This document shows positions 17,338 through 26,876 of a DNA stretch of 64,000 bases, in pieces. Every line of letters starts with the position of its first letter. Within the stretch, counting starts at the first letter, position 1. The translations under genes and the position numbers were made by a program. This DNA comes from Agrobacterium tumefaciens_K (GTDB lineage Bacteria > Pseudomonadota > Alphaproteobacteria > Rhizobiales > Rhizobiaceae), in assembly GCF_031801495.1 (NCBI RefSeq), contig NZ_JAOEGC010000002.1, positions 1,116,001-1,180,000 of the forward strand. Direction: 5' to 3'. The notes under the pieces are model-generated. The model was not told the DNA's origin. It was given only the letters and a program-made list of their open reading frames with translations, and did not search any database.

Positions 17338-17952
17338 ATGGGTCTGCACGCTATATTCTTTTACATATTCGCTTTCGTCGCCGTGGCGTCTGCGTTTCTG
17401 GTCATTGCATCGAAGAACCCGGTTCACTCGGTCCTCTTCCTGATCCTGACCTTCTTCAACGCGGCTGCGCTGTTCCTGCTGACGGGAGCCGAGTTCCTCG
17501 GCATGATCCTGTTGGTGGTCTATGTCGGCGCCGTGGCGGTGCTCTTCCTCTTCGTCGTCATGATGCTGGATGTCGATTTCGCCGAACTGCGCTCGGGCGT
17601 GCTGCAATATGCGCCGGTCGGCGCGTTGATCGGCCTCATCCTCGCAGCGGAGCTGATCGTCGTGGTTGGTGGCAGCATGCTGAACCCGCAGGCGGCCAAG
17701 TCGATCACCATGCCGATCCCGAACCCGCTTGAGCGCACCAACACGGCTGCACTCGGCGACGTTCTTTATACGAACTACGTCTACTTCTTCCAGCTCGCCG
17801 GCCTCGTGCTGCTGGTCGCCATGATCGGCGCAATCGTGCTGACGCTGCGTCACCGCACAGACATCAAGAGGCAGGATATATCGGTCCAGGTTGGCCGTGA
17901 CCCGAAAACGGCGGTCACGACGGTCAAGGTCAAGCCGGGCCAGGGCATCTGA
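17338..17952 (+). CDS. nuoJ: NADH-quinone oxidoreductase subunit J
   Basis: Membrane-arm subunit with five predicted helices, 204 residues. Family features are ASKNPVHSVLFLILTFFNAA in helix 2 and EFLGMILLVVYVGAVAVLFLFVVMM in helix 3, where the pi-bulge tyrosine lies. The C-terminal tail of about 30 residues is polar and basic. It sits 28 nt before nuoK. Confidence 0.96.
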   Translation: MGLHAIFFYIFAFVAVASAFLVIASKNPVHSVLFLILTFFNAAALFLLTGAEFLGMILLVVYVGAVAVLFLFVVMMLDVDFAELRSGVLQYAPVGALIGLILAAELIVVVGGSMLNPQAAKSITMPIPNPLERTNTAALGDVLYTNYVYFFQLAGLVLLVAMIGAIVLTLRHRTDIKRQDISVQVGRDPKTAVTTVKVKPGQGI

Positions 17953-17980
17953 GGCGCGAACGGATCCAAGGAAAAAGAAT

Positions 17981-18289
17981 ATGGAAATCGGTCTTTCCCA
18001 CTACCTGACGGTCAGCGCGATCCTCTTCACGATCGGCGTCTTCGGTATCTTCCTCAACCGGAAGAACGTCATCGTCATCCTCATGTCGATCGAACTCATC
18101 CTGCTTGCGGTCAATCTCAACATGGTGGCGTTCTCGTCCTTCCTGAACGATATCGTCGGTCAGGTATTCGCACTGTTCATCCTGACCGTCGCTGCTGCCG
18201 AAGCGGCCATTGGTCTTGCAATACTCGTTGTCTTCTACCGCAACCGTGGATCGATCGCGGTGGAAGACGTCAATATGATGAAGGGCTGA
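17981..18289 (+). CDS. nuoK: NADH-quinone oxidoreductase subunit K
   Basis: Small membrane-arm subunit with three helices, related to MrpC. I chose the ATG at 17981 (102 residues, the family length) because AAGGA lies 8 nt before it; an upstream in-frame start would add an implausible arginine-rich leader overlapping nuoJ. Conserved acidic residues in helices 2 and 3 are visible in MSIELILLAVNLN and AAAEAAIGLAILV. Confidence 0.96.
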   Translation: MEIGLSHYLTVSAILFTIGVFGIFLNRKNVIVILMSIELILLAVNLNMVAFSSFLNDIVGQVFALFILTVAAAEAAIGLAILVVFYRNRGSIAVEDVNMMKG

Positions 18290-18296
18290 TAAGGCT

Positions 18297-20297
18297 ATGA
18301 TCTACAAGGCTATCGTCTTTCTTCCGCTGATCGGCTTCCTGATCGCTGGCCTGTTTGGCCGCTCGATCGGTGCCAAGGCCTCGGAATATGTCACCACCGG
18401 TCTGATGATCGTGGTTGCGGTCCTGTCCTGGATCGTGTTCGTGAATGTTGCGCTCCTCGGCCACGGCGAGGGCGGTGAAATCATCAAGGTCAGTGTCCTG
18501 CGCTGGATCCAGTCGGGCGGCATCGACGTCGAGTGGGCATTCCGCATCGACACGCTGACGGCTGTCATGTTCGTCGTGGTCAACACGGTGTCCTGTCTCG
18601 TGCACCTGTATTCGATCGGATACATGCACCACGATCCGCATCGTCCGCGCTTCTTCGCATACCTGTCGCTTTTCACCTTTGCGATGTTGATGCTGATCAC
18701 CTCCGACAACCTGCTGCAGATGTTCTTCGGCTGGGAAGGCGTGGGTCTGGCGTCCTACCTTCTGATCGGTTTCTGGTTCAAGAAGCCATCTGCATCGGCT
18801 GCGGCCATGAAGGCGTTCATCGTCAACCGCGTTGGCGACTTCGGCTTCATCCTCGGTATTTCCGGCGTCTTCGTCCTGTTCGGTTCGATCAATTTCGAAA
18901 CGATCTTCGCGGCAGCAAGCACCTATCTGCCGGCTGAAGGCGCCGCGTCCACCGACGCTGTCATCAACCTGTTCGGCATGAGCCTCGACAAGGGTCATGC
19001 GATCACGGCGGTCTGCCTGCTGCTGTTCATGGGTTCCATGGGTAAGTCGGCGCAGTTCCTGCTGCACACCTGGCTGCCGGACGCCATGGAAGGCCCGACG
19101 CCGGTTTCGGCGCTCATTCACGCCGCAACCATGGTCACCGCCGGTGTGTTCCTCGTGGCTCGCATGTCACCGCTGTTCGAACTGTCGCCGGATGCGCTCA
19201 CCTTTGTCACGCTGATCGGTGCGATCACCGCGTTCTTTGCCGCGACTGTTGGTCTGGTGCAGAACGATATCAAGCGCGTCATCGCTTACTCGACCTGCTC
19301 GCAGCTCGGTTACATGTTCGTGGCACTTGGGGTCGGTGCCTATGGTGCCGCCGTGTTCCACCTGTTCACGCACGCGTTTTTCAAGGCTCTCTTGTTCTTG
19401 TGCGCCGGTTCGGTCATTCATGCCGTCGATGGCGAGCAGGATATGCGCTATATGGGCGGCCTGCGTAAGCACATCCCGCTCACCTTCTGGACGATGACTG
19501 TCGGCACGCTCGCGCTGACCGGCGTTGGCATACCCGGCACCGTCATCGGCTTTGCTGGCTTCTTTTCCAAGGACGCCATCATCGAGTCGGCTTTCGCCTC
19601 GCATTCCAGCCTCGGCGGTTTCGCCTTCACGCTTCTCGTCATCGCTGCGCTGTTCACCAGCTTCTATTCGTGGCGTCTGGCGTTCATGACCTTCTTCGGC
19701 AAGCCGCGCGCTTCCGCGGACGTCATGCACCACGTCCATGAATCGCCGATGGTGATGTTGCTGCCGCTGTTCATCCTGACGGTCGGCGCTCTGTTTGCCG
19801 GTGTCGTGTTCGTCGAATATTTCTTCGGGCATCACTACGAGGAATTCTGGAAGGGTGCCCTGTTCACCGGTCCTGAAAACCACATCGTGCATGAGTTCCA
19901 CAACGTTCCGAAGTGGGTGAAGTGGAGCCCGTTCGCAGCCATGGCTCTTGGTTTCGTGACGGCATGGTACATGTACATCAAGTCGCCGGAGACGCCCAAG
20001 CGTCTGGCCGAAACCCACCGTGGCCTGTACCAGTTCCTTCTCAACAAGTGGTACTTCGATGAACTCTATGACTTCCTCTTCGTCCGTTCGGCGAAGGCGC
20101 TCGGTCGCTTCCTGTGGAAGAAGGGCGACGTGGCGGTCATCGATCATTACGGTCCGAACGGTATTGCAGCGCGTGTGGTTGATGTGACCAACCGCATGGT
20201 CCGCCTGCAGTCCGGTTATCTTTATCATTATGCCTTTGCGATGCTCATCGGCATCGCGGCGCTTGTCACCTGGATGATGCTCGGGAGTGCCTTCTGA
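18297..20297 (+). CDS. nuoL: NADH-quinone oxidoreductase subunit L
   Basis: Largest proton-pumping antiporter-like subunit of complex I, 666 residues. Recognisable motifs are MFFGWEGVGLASYLLIGFW (key glutamate in helix 5), GKSAQFLLHTWLPDAMEGPTPVSAL (key lysine in helix 7 and the channel helix) and NDIKRVIAYSTCSQLGYM. The long C-terminal lateral helix region covers the last 100 or so residues. The stop overlaps the nuoM start by one base. Confidence 0.98.
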   Translation: MIYKAIVFLPLIGFLIAGLFGRSIGAKASEYVTTGLMIVVAVLSWIVFVNVALLGHGEGGEIIKVSVLRWIQSGGIDVEWAFRIDTLTAVMFVVVNTVSCLVHLYSIGYMHHDPHRPRFFAYLSLFTFAMLMLITSDNLLQMFFGWEGVGLASYLLIGFWFKKPSASAAAMKAFIVNRVGDFGFILGISGVFVLFGSINFETIFAAASTYLPAEGAASTDAVINLFGMSLDKGHAITAVCLLLFMGSMGKSAQFLLHTWLPDAMEGPTPVSALIHAATMVTAGVFLVARMSPLFELSPDALTFVTLIGAITAFFAATVGLVQNDIKRVIAYSTCSQLGYMFVALGVGAYGAAVFHLFTHAFFKALLFLCAGSVIHAVDGEQDMRYMGGLRKHIPLTFWTMTVGTLALTGVGIPGTVIGFAGFFSKDAIIESAFASHSSLGGFAFTLLVIAALFTSFYSWRLAFMTFFGKPRASADVMHHVHESPMVMLLPLFILTVGALFAGVVFVEYFFGHHYEEFWKGALFTGPENHIVHEFHNVPKWVKWSPFAAMALGFVTAWYMYIKSPETPKRLAETHRGLYQFLLNKWYFDELYDFLFVRSAKALGRFLWKKGDVAVIDHYGPNGIAARVVDVTNRMVRLQSGYLYHYAFAMLIGIAALVTWMMLGSAF

Positions 20298-21808
20298 TGA
20301 CCGATTGGCCCATTCTTTCAACGGTCACCTTTTTGCCGCTCGTCGGCGTGGTGCTCCTGCTTCTGACGAATGAAAACGGCCCGTATGGACGCCGCAACAT
20401 TCTCAATGTTTCGCTGCTGACGACCGTATTCACTTTCATCGTCTCGCTGTTCGTCTGGATCGGGTTCGACAATTCGAACCCGGGCTTCCAGATGGTCGAG
20501 AAGCATGACTGGTTCGGCAACATTGCGTCCTACCACCTGGGTGTCGACGGCATTTCCATGTTGTTCGTCATCCTCACCACCTTCCTCATGCCATTCTGCG
20601 TGCTGGCAAGCTGGGAATCGGTAGAAAAGCGCATCAAGGAATACATGATTGCCTTCCTTCTTCTGGAAGTCGTCATGATCGGTGTGTTCGTCGCGCTCGA
20701 TACCGTTCTCTTCTACGTCTTCTTCGAAGCGACGCTGATCCCGATGTTCGTCATCATCGGCGTGTGGGGCGGCAAGGATCGCGTTTATGCATCCTACAAG
20801 TTCTTTCTCTATACACTGCTCGGTTCGGTTCTGACGATGCTCGCCATCATGGCGATGTATTGGCAGGCCGGTACGACCGACATCACCGAACTACTGAAAT
20901 ACGGCTTCCCGGCCGGTATGCAGACATGGCTATGGCTGGCGTGCTTTGCTGCCTTCGCGGTGAAGATGCCGATGTGGCCAGTCCACACCTGGCTGCCCGA
21001 TGCGCACGTTCAGGCGCCGACCGCTGGTTCGGTCATCCTGGCTGGCGTCATGCTGAAGCTTGGCGGTTACGGTTTCATCCGTTTCTCGCTCGCCATGTTC
21101 CCGCTGGCTTCGGATTATTTCGCACCGTTCGTCTTCACGCTCTCGGTTCTCGCCATCATCTACACCTCTCTGGTTGCGATGATGCAGGACGACATCAAGA
21201 AGCTGATTGCCTATTCCTCCGTCGCCCACATGGGTTACGTGACCATGGGTATCTTCGCCGCGAACGTTCAGGGCGTGCAGGGCGCAATCTTCCAGATGCT
21301 CTCGCACGGCATCGTCTCGGGCGCGCTCTTCCTCTGTGTCGGCGTCGTGTACGACCGTCTGCACACCCGTGAAATCGCGGCCTATGGCGGCCTGGTGAAC
21401 AACATGCCGAAATACGCCGTGGCGTTCATGATTTTCACCATGGCCAATGTCGGTCTGCCGGGTACCTCGGGCTTCGTCGGAGAATTCCTGACGCTGGTCG
21501 GCGTGTTCCGCGCCAACACCTGGGTTGCTCTCTTCGCGGCAACCGGCGTCATCCTTTCGGCCGCCTATGCGCTGTGGCTCTACCGCCGCGTCATTTTCGG
21601 TGCGCTTGAGAAGGAAAGCCTGAAGTCGATGCTCGATCTGTCGACCCGCGAGAAGGTTCTCCTTTACCCGCTGGTTGCCCTGACGATCTTCTTCGGGGTC
21701 TATCCGGCGCCGGTGTTCGATGCCACAGCTGCATCGGTCGATCTTCTGGTAAACAACTATACGGCTGCATTGCAGGCGGCGCAGAATGTTGCGCTCTCTA
21801 TGAATTGA
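20297..21808 (+). CDS. nuoM: NADH-quinone oxidoreductase subunit M
   Basis: Antiporter-like proton-pumping subunit, 503 residues with about 14 helices. Motifs are YVFFEATLIPMFVIIGVWGG (key glutamate), KMPMWPVHTWLPDAHVQAPTAGS and DDIKKLIAYSSVAHMGYV. The start ATG overlaps the nuoL TGA. Confidence 0.98.
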   Translation: MTDWPILSTVTFLPLVGVVLLLLTNENGPYGRRNILNVSLLTTVFTFIVSLFVWIGFDNSNPGFQMVEKHDWFGNIASYHLGVDGISMLFVILTTFLMPFCVLASWESVEKRIKEYMIAFLLLEVVMIGVFVALDTVLFYVFFEATLIPMFVIIGVWGGKDRVYASYKFFLYTLLGSVLTMLAIMAMYWQAGTTDITELLKYGFPAGMQTWLWLACFAAFAVKMPMWPVHTWLPDAHVQAPTAGSVILAGVMLKLGGYGFIRFSLAMFPLASDYFAPFVFTLSVLAIIYTSLVAMMQDDIKKLIAYSSVAHMGYVTMGIFAANVQGVQGAIFQMLSHGIVSGALFLCVGVVYDRLHTREIAAYGGLVNNMPKYAVAFMIFTMANVGLPGTSGFVGEFLTLVGVFRANTWVALFAATGVILSAAYALWLYRRVIFGALEKESLKSMLDLSTREKVLLYPLVALTIFFGVYPAPVFDATAASVDLLVNNYTAALQAAQNVALSMN

Positions 21809-21826
21809 CGACAGGACCCGTTGGAC

Positions 21827-23269
21827 ATGACCGCTGAAATTCTTTTTGCCAGTCTGCACATCGCGACGCCCGAGCTGATCCTTGCGGTCGGTGCGCTGGC
21901 GCTGCTCATGATTGGCGTATTCTCCGGCGACAAGTCGACCAATACGGTGACGGGCCTTTCGGTCGCGCTGCTCGTTGTCGTCGGTCTGTGGATCGTCTTT
22001 GCTCCGGCTTCGGGGCTGGCCTTCGGCGGCGTTTACGTCGCCGATGCCTTCGGCAACTTCATGAAGATTCTGGCGCTGATCGGTTCGATCACGGCCATGA
22101 TCCTTTCGGTCGGCCAGAGCCGTTTCGAGCCGATTGGCCGTTTCGAGTATCCGGTCCTGCTGGTGCTGGCGACCCTCGGCATCCTGCTGATGATCTCGGC
22201 CAACAACCTGATCTCGCTCTACATGGCGCTGGAACTCCAGTCGCTGGCTCTCTACGTCATCTGCGCGATCAACCGCGAAAGCCTGCGCTCCACCGAAGCC
22301 GGTCTGAAGTACTTCGTCCTCGGCGCGCTGTCCTCCGGTATGCTGCTTTACGGCATGTCTCTGGTCTACGGCTTCACTGGTAACACCGGCTTTGCTGAAA
22401 TCGCCCAGGTTCTGACGGCTGAAACCCGTTCGCTCGGCCTTGTCTTCGGTCTGGTCTTCGTTCTGGCCGGTCTGGCGTTCAAGATCTCAGCCGTTCCGTT
22501 CCACATGTGGACGCCGGACGTTTACGAAGGTGCACCGACCCCGGTGACTGCATTCCTCGCAGCTGCTCCGAAGATCGGTGCGATGGCAATCCTCGTACGC
22601 ATTGTCGTTGAAGCCTTCCAGCCGGTGTTTGCCGACTGGCAGCAGATCGTAGTGTTCATCTCGATTGCCTCGATGCTGCTCGGCTCCTTCGCGGCAATCG
22701 GCCAGAAGAACATCAAGCGCCTGATGGCATACTCCTCCATCGGTCACATGGGTTACGCGCTGGTAGGTCTTGCCGCCGGCACGGAAGCAGGTATCTCCGG
22801 CGTCATTCTCTACATGACCATCTACATGGTCATGACGCTCGGCTCCTTCGCCTGCATCCTCTCGATGCGTCGCAAGGAAATCGGCAACGTTGAAAACGTC
22901 GAGGATCTGGCTGGTCTGTCGTCCACCAATCCCTTCATGGCGGTTGTACTGACCATCCTGATGTTCTCGCTCGCAGGCATTCCGCCGCTAGCTGGCTTCT
23001 TCGGCAAGTACTACGTCTTCCTTGCCGCCATCGAAGCCAAGCTCTACGCGCTTGCCATCATCGGTGTCATCGGCTCGGTTGTCGGCGCTTATTACTATAT
23101 CCGCGTCGTCAAGGTGATGTGGTTCGATGAGGCCAAGGACAGCTTCGACCGTCCTGCTGGCGAACTGAAGATCGTTTACGCGCTCTCGGGGCTGTTTGTT
23201 CTTGCCTTCATCTTCTTTGGCGGTGCGCTCGGCAACGCGGTAACTGCCGCAGCAAAGACGTTCTTTTGA
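21827..23269 (+). CDS. nuoN: NADH-quinone oxidoreductase subunit N
   Basis: Third antiporter-like subunit and last nuo gene, 480 residues from the ATG at 21827 (a TTG two codons upstream is possible but unneeded). Motifs are LYMALELQSLALYVICAINRES, FKISAVPFHMWTPDVYEGAPTP and NIKRLMAYSSIGHMGYALVG. birA follows with no gap, so transcription probably continues past complex I. Confidence 0.97.
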   Translation: MTAEILFASLHIATPELILAVGALALLMIGVFSGDKSTNTVTGLSVALLVVVGLWIVFAPASGLAFGGVYVADAFGNFMKILALIGSITAMILSVGQSRFEPIGRFEYPVLLVLATLGILLMISANNLISLYMALELQSLALYVICAINRESLRSTEAGLKYFVLGALSSGMLLYGMSLVYGFTGNTGFAEIAQVLTAETRSLGLVFGLVFVLAGLAFKISAVPFHMWTPDVYEGAPTPVTAFLAAAPKIGAMAILVRIVVEAFQPVFADWQQIVVFISIASMLLGSFAAIGQKNIKRLMAYSSIGHMGYALVGLAAGTEAGISGVILYMTIYMVMTLGSFACILSMRRKEIGNVENVEDLAGLSSTNPFMAVVLTILMFSLAGIPPLAGFFGKYYVFLAAIEAKLYALAIIGVIGSVVGAYYYIRVVKVMWFDEAKDSFDRPAGELKIVYALSGLFVLAFIFFGGALGNAVTAAAKTFF

Positions 23270-23295
23270 TTGATACGCTTAAAAACACGGGCCGG

Positions 23296-24036
23296 ATGTC
23301 GACTGACGACTTCCGGCACGAGGCGATGGCGGAAACGCCATCCACCAACATCGAATGTTTTGCCCGTGCGCGGGCAGGGGACGGTGGCAATCTGTGGATT
23401 ACCGCCTCCCGCCAGACCGGCGGCAAAGGCCGTCGCGGCAGGCCATGGGTTTCCGAACCCGGCAATCTCTACGCATCGCTCCTCCTGATCGATCCCGCTC
23501 CCGTGGATCGCATCGGCTCGCTGCCGCTGGCTTTCGCGCTGGCCGTCTATCGTGCCGTCCGCTCGGTTCTACCGGCCGGTGGAGCGCCGCTTGAGATCAA
23601 ATGGCCGAATGATATCCTGATAGGGCGAAACAAGACCTGCGGTATCCTCATGGAGGCGGAAGTGCTGCCCGATGGACGTCGGGCGGTCGTGATCGGCATC
23701 GGCATCAACATCGCGCACAAGCCGGATAATCCGCATTACCCCGTGACCATGCTGGCGGAACACGGTGCAGCATGCTCTCCGGACGAGCTTTTCGCGCATC
23801 TGTTCCGCGAGACGGCGGTGGTGTTGCAGGCCTGGAATCAGGGCGTTGGCGTTGCAGAGGTTATGGCAAGCTGGCGCGCCGCCGCTTGTGGTATCGGGGA
23901 GCGTATCACCGTGAATTTCCCGGACCGTTCTGTAGGCGGGCGCTTCGCCGGTATCGATGATAATGGTTTTCTCTTGCTGGATGAGGATGATGGCCCGAGA
24001 CGGTCAATTGCCGCCGGCGATGTGTTTTTCGGGTAA
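23296..24036 (+). CDS. birA: Biotin--[acetyl-CoA-carboxylase] ligase, class I
   Basis: Attaches biotin to the carboxyl-carrier protein through biotinyl-AMP. The family motif GGKGRRGRPWVSEPGNLYAS and KWPNDILI are visible, with the C-terminal beta domain ending DDGPRRSIAAGDVFF. At 246 residues it lacks the N-terminal DNA-binding helix-turn-helix, so it is a ligase without repressor function. A TTG at 23266 overlapping the nuoN stop (TTGA) would add ten residues. I prefer the ATG at 23296, though neither has a strong ribosome site. Confidence 0.92.
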   Translation: MSTDDFRHEAMAETPSTNIECFARARAGDGGNLWITASRQTGGKGRRGRPWVSEPGNLYASLLLIDPAPVDRIGSLPLAFALAVYRAVRSVLPAGGAPLEIKWPNDILIGRNKTCGILMEAEVLPDGRRAVVIGIGINIAHKPDNPHYPVTMLAEHGAACSPDELFAHLFRETAVVLQAWNQGVGVAEVMASWRAAACGIGERITVNFPDRSVGGRFAGIDDNGFLLLDEDDGPRRSIAAGDVFFG

Positions 24037-24238
24037 GGGCCGCGCGCTGTAAAAATCGTGCAAGGCTTGCCCGCTCGAGTTTGGAGCCTCCCTGCTGCTC
24101 ATGGAAAGCAGGGCGTCAGACCGGTTCCGCATCGGCCCGGTTGTCCTGACGCTCGATATGTCCGATGCTTTGAAAATGGTGTCGGGTTGCAGCCAGCGGC
24201 TGCGGCCCGCGTGCCGTTATGAATGGACAAGAACAACA

Positions 24239-25906
24239 ATGGCTACACAGGACGAATTCGTTTTCCTGCCACTTGGCGGGGTTGGTGAAATCGGCATGAA
24301 TCTGGCGCTGTACGGTTATGGACCGGCAGCCAAGCGTCAGTGGATCATGGTCGATTGCGGCGTGACCTTTGCTGGCCCCGATCTTCCTGGTGTGGATCTG
24401 GTGCTTCCGGATCTCAGCTACATCGAGCAGCAGAAGAAGAACCTCAAGGGCATCATTATCACCCACGCCCACGAGGATCACTATGGCGCGCTGAACGACC
24501 TGTGGCCGGGCCTGAACGTTCCGGTCTATGCGTCGCCATTCACCGCCGGCATGCTGGAGGCCAAGCGGAACTTCGAAGGCACCCGCGCCGAAATTCCGAT
24601 CACGATCTTCAAGGCGGGCGACCGCATCAATGTCGGCCCCTTCGAGATCGAGGCTGTCGGCGTCAATCACTCAATCCCCGAGCCGATGTCGCTGGTCATC
24701 CGCACCCCGCTCGGTAACGCCATCCATACCGGCGACTGGAAGATCGATGAAGCACCGTCGCTCGGACCGTTGACGGATGAAGCCCGTTTCCGCGCCATTG
24801 GCGAGGAAGGCGTGCTGGCGCTTCTCTGCGATAGCACCAATTCTGTACGCGATGGTGTTTCGCCTTCCGAACATGAGGTTTCGGAAGGGCTTAGACAGAT
24901 CATCGAAAATGCCGAAGGACGTGTGGCCGTCACCACCTTCTCCTCAAATGTCGGACGTATCCGTTCCATCGCGCAGGCCGCGGAAGCCGCAGGCCGCGAG
25001 GTTCTGCTGCTTGGTTCGTCCTTGAAGCGTGTCGTCAACGTCTCGCAGGATCTCGGCATCATGGAAGGCATCAAGCCGTTTCTCGCCGAGGATGAATATG
25101 GCTATATTCCCCGCGACAAGGTCGTGCTGATCCTGACCGGCTCGCAGGGCGAACCGCGTGCCGCGCTTGCCAAGCTTTCTCGTGACGAAATGCGCAACGT
25201 TGCGCTTGCTGCGGGTGATACCGTCGTCTTTTCGTCCCGCGCCATTCCCGGCAACGAAAAGGCCATCATCGATATCAAGAACGGCCTGATCGAGCAGGGC
25301 GTCCATATCATCACCGACAACGAGGCTCTTGTACACGTATCCGGCCATCCTCGCCGCAACGAACTGCTGCGCATGTACGAATGGACCAAGCCGCAGATCG
25401 TTGTTCCGGTACACGGCGAAGCTGCGCATCTGGTGGCACAGAAGGAACTTGCCGAGCAGGCGGGCATCCCCCAGGTGCCGAAGGTGCGTAACGGCAATAT
25501 ATTGCGTCTTGCACCTGGACCGGCGGAAGTCATCGACGATGCGCCGCATGGACGTGTGTTCAAGGACGGCAATCTGATCGGTGACATGGACGAGATGGGC
25601 ATCGGCAACCGTCGAAAGCTCTCTTTCGCCGGTCACGTTGCCGTTAACGTCATACTGGACAGCCGGTTTGATTTCATGGGGGATCCCGACGTCGTACCCT
25701 TCGGCCTGCCGGAGTTCGACGACGAAGGCGAAGATATGGAAGACACCCTGTACGACGCCGTTCTCGGCGCAGTGGAAAGCATTCCTCGTGCGCGCCGCAA
25801 GGACCTCGAAATGGTGCGCGAGGCCGTGCGCCGTGCCGTTCGTGCTGCCGCCAATCAGGCGTGGGGCAAGAAGCCGATTGTGACGGTGTTCATCACGAAG
25901 GTCTGA
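24239..25906 (+). CDS. rnj: Ribonuclease J
   Basis: Metallo-beta-lactamase/beta-CASP ribonuclease with endo- and 5-prime exonuclease activity on mRNA and rRNA precursors. From the ATG at 24239 it has 555 residues. The metal-binding motif THAHEDHYGAL is at about residues 78-88, with further motifs NAIHTGDWKID, LCDSTNS and the beta-CASP STFSSN-like TTFSSNVGRI, then HVSGHP and VPVHGE. The C-terminal domain ends in KPIVTVFITKV. Upstream in-frame ATGs (from 24101) would add a non-conserved leader. It is common in alphaproteobacteria, and here it sits with birA. Confidence 0.95.
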   Translation: MATQDEFVFLPLGGVGEIGMNLALYGYGPAAKRQWIMVDCGVTFAGPDLPGVDLVLPDLSYIEQQKKNLKGIIITHAHEDHYGALNDLWPGLNVPVYASPFTAGMLEAKRNFEGTRAEIPITIFKAGDRINVGPFEIEAVGVNHSIPEPMSLVIRTPLGNAIHTGDWKIDEAPSLGPLTDEARFRAIGEEGVLALLCDSTNSVRDGVSPSEHEVSEGLRQIIENAEGRVAVTTFSSNVGRIRSIAQAAEAAGREVLLLGSSLKRVVNVSQDLGIMEGIKPFLAEDEYGYIPRDKVVLILTGSQGEPRAALAKLSRDEMRNVALAAGDTVVFSSRAIPGNEKAIIDIKNGLIEQGVHIITDNEALVHVSGHPRRNELLRMYEWTKPQIVVPVHGEAAHLVAQKELAEQAGIPQVPKVRNGNILRLAPGPAEVIDDAPHGRVFKDGNLIGDMDEMGIGNRRKLSFAGHVAVNVILDSRFDFMGDPDVVPFGLPEFDDEGEDMEDTLYDAVLGAVESIPRARRKDLEMVREAVRRAVRAAANQAWGKKPIVTVFITKV

Positions 25907-25927
25907 TGACATCATTGACGCTGGCGA

Positions 25928-25951
25928 GCAGGCTTCCTTCGGGGAGCCTGC
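25928..25951 (+). repeat. Stable hairpin with TTCG tetraloop after rnj
   Basis: A 10-bp stem (GCAGGCTTCC with GGGGAGCCTGC, one T-G pair) is closed by C-TTCG-G, an exceptionally stable tetraloop in RNA. It lies 21 nt after the rnj stop and is followed by CGCGAAAAGG, with no T-run. It could protect the 3-prime end of the upstream message or partly block read-through. Confidence 0.6.
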
Positions 25952-26049
25952 GCGAAAAGGGCGGCATTCCTGTTTCCCGGTGAATGCGCTACAACAGGAG
26001 AGGATCAGGGTGCCGGGTGCGTCTCGATCCTGGAGCTTGGGAGGATGTC

Positions 26050-26319
26050 GTGCACTGGCTTTCGGTTTTTGCCGTCTATTTCATCGTGTGGTGGACGGTT
26101 CTTTTTGTGGTTTTGCCGATTGGCCTGCGTACGCAGGCGGAAGACGGTGAGGTTGCCGTCGGAACCGTCGCCAGCGCGCCGGCAAAATTCAGGGGGGCGA
26201 GAGTTCTGCTGATGACGACCGCAATTTCAGCGTTGGTCTGCGGTCTCTGGTATGGCGGATCCTGGTGGTTCGGCTTCACTCTGGATGATTTGCCGCGCAT
26301 CGTTCCAGTTTACGATTGA
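26050..26319 (+). CDS. DUF1467 family membrane protein
   Basis: An 89-residue protein starting at GTG 26050, chosen because GGAGG lies 5 nt upstream and the sequence begins directly with the first helix (HWLSVFAVYFIVWWTVLFVVLPIGLR). The loop TQAEDGEVAVGTVASAPAKF and a second helix (VLLMTTAISALVCGLWYGG) follow. Two transmembrane segments and the GTVASAP loop are typical of DUF1467, a small alphaproteobacterial family without known function. It is the last gene before the terminator at 26441. Confidence 0.85.
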   Translation: MHWLSVFAVYFIVWWTVLFVVLPIGLRTQAEDGEVAVGTVASAPAKFRGARVLLMTTAISALVCGLWYGGSWWFGFTLDDLPRIVPVYD

Positions 26320-26876
26320 AACCTGTCATATGGCTGACACCGATATGATGCTGAGAGAAGCGCCATATTCGGCCAGTTGACAATCAAAATTTTGCCGGAT
26401 TGATAAAACGCAATTTTGCGTTGCTTTAAAAAAAGCAAAAAAAAACAAGGCATTTCAGCCTTGTTTTTCAGGTTTCGCGTGATCTGTAACCGTTGCCGGG
26501 GCAGCGAACAAGCGCGCCTAAGATCTGATCCTCCCAAGACTGACCGCGAAAACGGCAGGAATTTAGACTTCTTGCCTCTTTTGTAAGCTAAAATTAGCGT
26601 AATCCCCCAGGCTTGTCATCTAATTTTTTGCATATTTGCTACAGTCGGCAAAAAATTCTCTGCGGTTCAATTTGTCGCACCCGATCAAGAATAATATTCC
26701 GACCAAAGCGTTTTGTGAGAACGTGGTGTCTCAAAACTGTCATGAAAACGTCTTCAGCCGTCTTTTTGTGGCGGGTTTTCTTCTTCACCCGAAACGGTTA
26801 TGTACGGCGCCAATATCCCTTTATTAGAGGCGATTCCCGCGTTCGTGCGCATTCGCCAGACACAATGGAAGCCGTC
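26320..26876. other. Intergenic region with terminator and palindrome before proS
   Basis: About 550 AT-rich bases. They hold a palindrome AACGCAATTTTGCGTT (26407-26422), the terminator at 26441-26468 and the proS promoter region. An open frame upstream of the proS ATG (from 26613) carries no conserved residues and is rejected as a coding extension. Confidence 0.6.
26441..26468. terminator. Bidirectional-looking intrinsic terminator
   Basis: A perfect 11-bp stem, AAAAACAAGGC (26441-26451) with GCCTTGTTTTT (26458-26468), has an ATTTCA loop. It has A-rich and T-rich flanks on both sides, so it can stop forward transcripts from the nuo-birA-rnj-DUF1467 unit. Confidence 0.85.

Noticed and set aside
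26320..26876. Riboswitch or T-box leader before proS
   Set aside because: No specifier or T-box motif, and such leaders are essentially absent from alphaproteobacterial proS. Only a terminator for the upstream gene is clear.
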